DNA of 64,000 nt from Allium sativum (taxonomy: Eukaryota; Streptophyta; Magnoliopsida; Asparagales; Amaryllidaceae), in assembly GCA_030737875.1 (NCBI GenBank), contig CM060915.1, forward strand, positions 904,278,677 through 904,342,676, in the 5' to 3' direction. A program made the position numbers and the translations under genes. Below the pieces are notes generated by a model. The model saw nothing but the letters and a program-made list of their open reading frames with translations. It ran no database searches and was not told the origin of the DNA. Below, one piece after another: positions 58,141 through 64,000 of this stretch (the first letter of the stretch is position 1; each line of letters opens with the position of its first letter).

Positions 58141-61100
58141 AAGCTACCAAAGTAATCATGATCCATGGTGTCATCTATAAAAAAATAAATTGAATTCAAA
58201 AAAAATACTAAAAAAAGATGAAACCATTTGTGATAATAATAGTGACACTATAGTGTATGTGTAATGGACCGCAAATCCAAACTATCTGAGTTGACTAATA
58301 CAACACACTTACAACTCGAATAATATAGAATTATGAGTCATTAGGGTTAAAGAAAATAGAAAAGATAGAAGAAGAACAGAAATCACAACACAGAACCTCA
58401 CTGCGGAACGAATAAAATATATTAGATAACATAAGTTTGAAATACAAATTTGTTTTGTATATACATACCATATCAGATTACAACATAACATTTGATACAG
58501 CGGAAATAACTCTAAATAACTAACGGTGAAGCCTCTTGCTTCAAGCTCCTCCACGTGTATCTGTAAAAGTCTGAAACACATTGATTGCCCGTACAAATTT
58601 GGGCATCCAAGAGTTTAGGAAAAACAAAACAAAATAAACTCTGGATCAGTAATGGGACTGGTGTGAGTAAACTCCAACAATGTTGTTTAACTTCGAGAAA
58701 CCTTTTGAAAGAAAAGGATAATAGTAAGACCAGCCCACACATAAACACGGACGGTTTTTAACTTACTATAACCCAAAATATTTTTGATATCAAAATCCAG
58801 TGATATTATAATAATGTCTAATCAAGTAAATATCCGAATAGTAGAACACTTGCATCTCACACTCTACATGCATAGTATAAAATCAAAAACCGCATGGCGT
58901 TTATTGGAGTTTGGATTCCAACTATGACAAGGTATGAGACCACATCCCGATCAATGTACTCTAGATGGGATACATTGGGGTTCAGCAAGAACGTCTTGCA
59001 ACCCGGCCACACATGACCGCCCACTCATTTAGCTTGAGTGTAGCGAATATATTGTCACCCACGGTTGTCGGTCGTCCAATCGTAATCCGTAAGATACAGA
59101 ATTGAAAGAAGAACAAATAATTGAATTTTTTCTCTAGATCGGTGACAAATATATCTTGCTTGGGTATGACCCACCTAGCCGTGTTGCTCGCCCGATTTTT
59201 GTCATTTTCTGGTTGTAAAGCTTGAGGCTACGTCTATCTTTTAGAACATCTGGCTACCATACACTTTTAATGCCACATCGTCAGACCCGTCAAATCACTA
59301 GTTGATCTTCCCAAAAATATTACGGGTATAAAAGCTAAGAGAAACGAATTTCTCCGCCACCAGATGTAATACCTCGAAAAGATCGTATGATGTGATCTGT
59401 TAGGAATACTCTGTCAGACATTCGTCCATACAAGTTGTCCTGGGTCTGGACAAACAAAACACCCTTGCATTTTACTCCGTCTTCAATTTATCTTCAGCAT
59501 AATTTAACTCGCAATGCCTATGCCAATAAGGAGTGGTTTTCGGATATCAAATCCAATCGATCTCTCCGTATTAACGACAATGGTCTAAAAATCTTTGATA
59601 GTTGGTGATTTAACTATCAAAGGAAAACAAAACATCCATCCAAACAGTCAAACAATCACTGGCCCTTTTTATTCATTAACTATTTTCCAATCCCTTATCA
59701 AATTCTATATATATCGACATATTGATTTCTATTTTAAAATTTCTTAAAAATATTCTAACTTCTTAAATTTTCGGAAAATTTCGCCAACACCTCCCCTATA
59801 CCAGTCAATCGTTCAAATCCCAATACGCCTCTTTAGGCCCTTTCCATTCAAAAAGAAAACCAAAAAGCCAAGCGGATTGCCGATTCGGCACATAAAACCA
59901 CATATGGAAATTGACTCATGTACCTTTTTGTCAGGCACTTAAATTATAATCTTCATACTCTCTTCCAACTCTTCATCGCATACCTGTCTAATATACACAC
60001 CTGCATTTCCATTTATATCAATCCATTCAACCCTTTTTACCAAAATTCACTAACCACTTCCTAAATTAGCTCTTTTGCCTAATGCTCTTTTAATTTAAAT
60101 ATATCACATCCAAATATGTTCGTATTCACTTATACTCAATTCAAACTCAATCTCCTTACTCGTTCCCAATTTCTAATCAAAATTTTATGTTCGAATTTCC
60201 AATCCCGTCTAACAAATTCAATTCATTTAAACTAAGTTAAATTCAAATCAAAACACTATTAACTAATCCCTTTGAAATAAGTTAACCTCATTCGATAAAT
60301 AAAAATCCGATTTTTGTTCCAAGAATCACTTTATATGTTCGACTTGAGTTCATATTTAATTTATAACTCAAATCTGAATTTTACTATTTGAAACTCGGAT
60401 TTTATTTCACTCAAAATCCTTTAATTTCATTAAATATACCGTTATGGTTTAAAAACGATTATGACGCAATTTTTCTGAAAATTATATTTTGACATAACTC
60501 AAATTTTTCTCTTCTATTCGAAAATTATTATTTAATAGGTTTGGGCATTTCTGGTTTCATCGAATTTCGACTCATACTGAGTTTCGTATACTCAATTGAA
60601 GTTCGAGTTGCCAAATTGCGAACTACCGCGCTATGGCGAGTTCATTTTAATTAAATTTAATTATAAACGTTTAAAACTTCGTTTATAATGAATCTAACTC
60701 CATTCTTTAATACTTTAAAATATTTTAAATCAATTTCCCAAATCTAACTTAACATCTTGATTTTCCAAAGTTGTTGATTTCAAAATTTCATAACTTGGCT
60801 ATAAATTATTCACACTCAACTTTTATAATAAATTCTAATTTCCTCGGATATAAATTATTTTATAAAAATTCGATATAGTTGAATTTCAATTATAAATTTC
60901 CTTTATGGGGAAAATCAATTTATTCAACATCTTTCATCATTACTAACTAATATCGTCCCCTGATAATAGTGAAGTCGTTCAAGTTGGGGTATTTTATTTA
61001 CCTCTCAGACCTTGACCGACAACGTTCTTATCTTGAGACAAATAAGAGTTTGTAATACAAAACTAACATCACTTATCATAAAAATCCCCTTTTCTATCTC

Positions 61101-62174
61101 ATTTAAAAAGACGATTTTTAAATGTCATCTCTTATATTCGGAAAAATCTATTTCCAGTTTATCCAATGAAAATTACTTCAATATATTTATAAAACATTGT
61201 TTACAAATCAAATTCCTTATTATATTTTACATGCTCCTATTTAAATTCCCATTTAAAACTTGATTCCTTATTTGAAATATTTTATGATTGTAACTTATAT
61301 ATATAAGCATAGATTTTATTTTCATTTAGAATTCTAAATTTCTATTTAATAAGTTCCAATATCTTTTGGAAATAATATTTTATTTAAATAAACTCGACTC
61401 CATTGAATTCAAATCATAAATCTGTATAGATTTATTTCAATCCAATTTATTCCAAATATTGGAATAAATTTCATTGTTTTCTTTTTCGAACGATTCCGCA
61501 TTCACTTATTAAATTCATATTTGAATTAAAATTTCAAATTATAGAATGATAGTTAATTTACCTAATTTATAAACATTGTTTATAAATTCCACTTCACAAT
61601 CTAAATATTAAAAACAAGTTTCGGTTTCAAATTCCATTTGAAAATCCAATTTGCACTTCAGAAAATAAATTTTCCCTTTTAAATTCATACTTGAATTTAA
61701 AATTTAATATTATCAAATGATAATATTTCTTTCCATTTAAAAACATCGTTTATAAATTTAGCTACTTGTTTTCATTATTAAAACAAGTAGATATTTGTCA
61801 ATTCATTCGAAATTCCATTTCTATTTCGAGAAGTAAAATTTCCCTTTTGAATCTAAAAATCCCTTTGTATAATATTTTTAAATATCAATATCTAGGGCCA
61901 GTGATATTTAATCATCCAAATACACGAACCATCTATCCAATTCAACACATCACACACTTTTAAATATGTAAACAAAAATAAATAAATTTGAGGAAATCCA
62001 GTTGGATCCCTTCAACTTGTTTTTCCTGCATCCACAGATGTTAGTCAACATAAATAATACCAATCCTGCTTCAAGGTAGGACATCGCGGTATAAAAGGTC
62101 ATCCACTCATTTATCGTGGGGCGCTAGGGTCATCCGCTAATGATATTTCAGGCATTCGCTAATGGTACTGCGGG

Positions 62175-62182
<8 letters not shown>

Positions 62183-62224
<42 letters not shown>
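62183..62224. repeat. (TA)n microsatellite
   Basis: About twenty-one TA units without interruption. Confidence 0.95.
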
Positions 62225-62227
<3 letters not shown>

Positions 62228-63123
62228 ACCACAACCACCAAACCTAAATAACTAATATATGTATATAATAGCCACAACAAATTATAAATGCATTCAAGCA
62301 GCCAACAATATATTTAATGATAAGAATAAATCTTTAAGTGAAATTTACTCACCTGAATTTTTATTTTGACGATTCTGCTCCATTTTAATCTAATTCCAAG
62401 TATGCGCTTGAATTTAAATAGAATTCCCGACAGCCTCAAAACTTTTTATAGTGCAGTGGACATCGATACAAGTCCAACACACTAGCGCTGTATAGACTGG
62501 ATCTACAGTTGGAAAATTACAATATTTATAAAATAATGGATTTATTTAAAATAAAACAACACATTAATTATTTTTTATTATTAAACCCCTTAATTAACTT
62601 CTAAATAAATTGCAACTTTACCCATTTTTTAAAACTCTAAGTTAACAGTTAATGCCATTTTATTTTCTCTTACAGTGTACTAATTTAGTTTAAAAAATAT
62701 ACTAATTACAAACAAAAACCAATCTTCAAATAAAAATTCACCTCCTATAGATCGATTTCTCCAAACCAACACCTGCTATAGGTATATTGTCACCCTGACA
62801 TAGCTCCTTACCATTATTCATGTTTCCATACTTCACAAGAAAACCAGGAGGCCATCCTCGATGAACTCAGCATCACAACCTTCATCCTGATTCATCATTT
62901 GTTTATCCCTCACAATCAGAGAACGAAATCTCCCCTAAAATCCATTGTCGAACTACTGAATTAACCAATCCGTCCTCACCTCGAACTCCATTCAGATGTC
63001 GACAACGGTTAGCTTCGACTCCCTTTGACATCGCGGTGACCCTCTACCCATTGCACCCCTTCCAATACTTCCATTTCCGCACCTGAAAATCGCACCAAAA
63101 CACCCTCTTCCAGTTCGTCTCGT

Positions 63124-63312
63124 TCAGCATCCACCTTCCCAAATTAACAAATCACACTTCACAAATAAGAAGAAGAAAAACCCGAACTCCCCCACATGAA
63201 CTGTCTCAACCCAAATTGGTGCCTCCACCTTTAATCGCAACTTTCCAGGTTTTCCCAGTTCAAACCCCCTTAATCCAATCGCGTCCACGAGTGATGCTTC
63301 AGGTAGTTGCAA
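63124..63312 (-). CDS. Short leader ORF in the right-edge LTR (62 aa), not recognised
   Basis: Starts MQLPEASLVDAIGLRGFELG and ends with a Phe-rich, then Cys-containing tail. It holds the same relative place as the 61-codon frame at 30116-30301 in the solo LTR. Probably chance or a leader ORF of the LTR transcript. Confidence 0.2.
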   Translation of the reverse strand: MQLPEASLVDAIGLRGFELGKPGKLRLKVEAPIWVETVHVGEFGFFFFLFVKCDLLIWEGGC

Positions 63313-64000
63313 CGGAAATTCTCCAAACTTCGTTAATAGTGGCAGCTCTCCCCTACGAACATCACTTCACCTTCGATTTTTCTTAAGCCTCCTTAATAAT
63401 CGCCAATAGCCAAACGAAAGTCGGTTACTGTGTATTTATTTGAGCGATAATCAATTTGATCGCACCCTTATTGAATGGTAGAAGAGTGAAGGAAAACTCG
63501 ATACGAGCATCATGAAATGGATTCCATGATTTTAGGATTTTACATGAATTTGTTTTTGAATTAGAAGAGAGGAAGGGGCGGTTTTTAATTTCACTGGAGA
63601 AAAAAGTAGCGAGGGAAGGGGACTTCGTTGGTTTAGAATGAGGCGAGACGAAGGCGAGGCTCTGAATTTATAAACGCGAATGAGGGAACCATTTGTACGT
63701 TGCTATTAAATTTCTATTTCTTAGATTTCAAAGGAGGACGACAATTTGTACGTGACTTTGAAAGGAGAAGGTGGCTACAGAAAGGAATAGGTCTGCGATG
63801 TATACATTGCTTAGGTCGGCTCTGAAATGTTATATATATTATATTTATTTATTTTATTTTAATTTGAAATAAATGTGGATTTCTTTAATTAAAATATCTT
63901 GTGAGTTCGAACTCTGATCTTAGCATAACAACTGACATCCCTATGGTTATAACACTATTCTGGACACACCGGAACAGGTTGTAAAGCCTGATTCGGTCGT

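Larger units (their letters stand above)
58262..64000 (-). repeat. Second long LTR related to the solo LTR, runs off the edge
   Basis: Order of words shared with 25522-26400: GCGGAA at 58403, TACAGCGGAAATAA at 58497, GGGCATCCAAGAGTTT, GGGACTGGTGTGAG at 58651, then a CAAGAACGTCTTGCAACCC block like the 26330-26380 block. An AT-rich body follows, then a leader-like stretch near 63.1-63.7 kb. The left border is approximate and the right end is outside the window. Similarity is by motif order, so the two belong to different families or subfamilies. Confidence 0.6.

Overview
The window is intergenic plant nuclear DNA, AT-rich and built almost entirely from transposable elements. I found no intact host gene, rRNA or tRNA. 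The lineages present (Tat with two RNase H domains, a chromodomain Ty3/gypsy element, a Sirevirus-type Ty1/copia element, CACTA, MULE and a TRIM) point to a seed plant with a repeat-rich genome. The AT-rich composition looks more like a eudicot than a grass, but the species cannot be named.

Left part, 1-14667: an old Sirevirus-type LTR (1-298 and 14612-14667) is split by a complete but decayed Ty3/gypsy Tat-lineage element (299-14606, minus strand, target duplication ATAAT). The element reads leftward: 5' LTR 13830-14606, gag, protease, RT, RNase H, archaeal-type RNase H, integrase, then a long 3' region ending at a polypurine tract and the 3' LTR 299-1085. The 3' region carries a broken antisense (plus-strand) coiled-coil ORF, a feature known in Tat relatives.

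Centre, 15713-52846: a Tekay/Del-like chromovirus (plus strand, target duplication TTAAT) holds a set of nested insertions in its 3' LTR. That LTR is split by a roughly 5.5 kb apparently solo LTR (25522-51673, minus). This LTR is split by a CACTA DNA transposon (30530-51218, duplication TCT). The CACTA holds two insertions: a 373-bp TRIM (33206-33578, duplication AGTTT) and a pol-less Sirevirus-type copia element (36490-46926, minus). The nesting gives the order of insertion: chromovirus, then solo-LTR element, then CACTA, then TRIM and Sirevirus. The Sirevirus 5' LTR has lost about 408 bp that include its promoter.

Right part, 52847-64000: unassigned flank, a truncated LTR-like start at 53149, a 560-bp non-autonomous MULE with a perfect 9-bp duplication (54569-55128), unassigned AT-rich sequence, a decayed minus-strand coding patch near 57.2-58.1 kb, and a second long LTR related to the solo LTR that runs off the right edge.

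No open reading frame looks like a functional host protein. The only host-like traces are a short TIM8-like exon and an unrecognised 188-codon frame inside the CACTA. All coordinates of decayed coding regions are approximate unless bounded by a stated motif.
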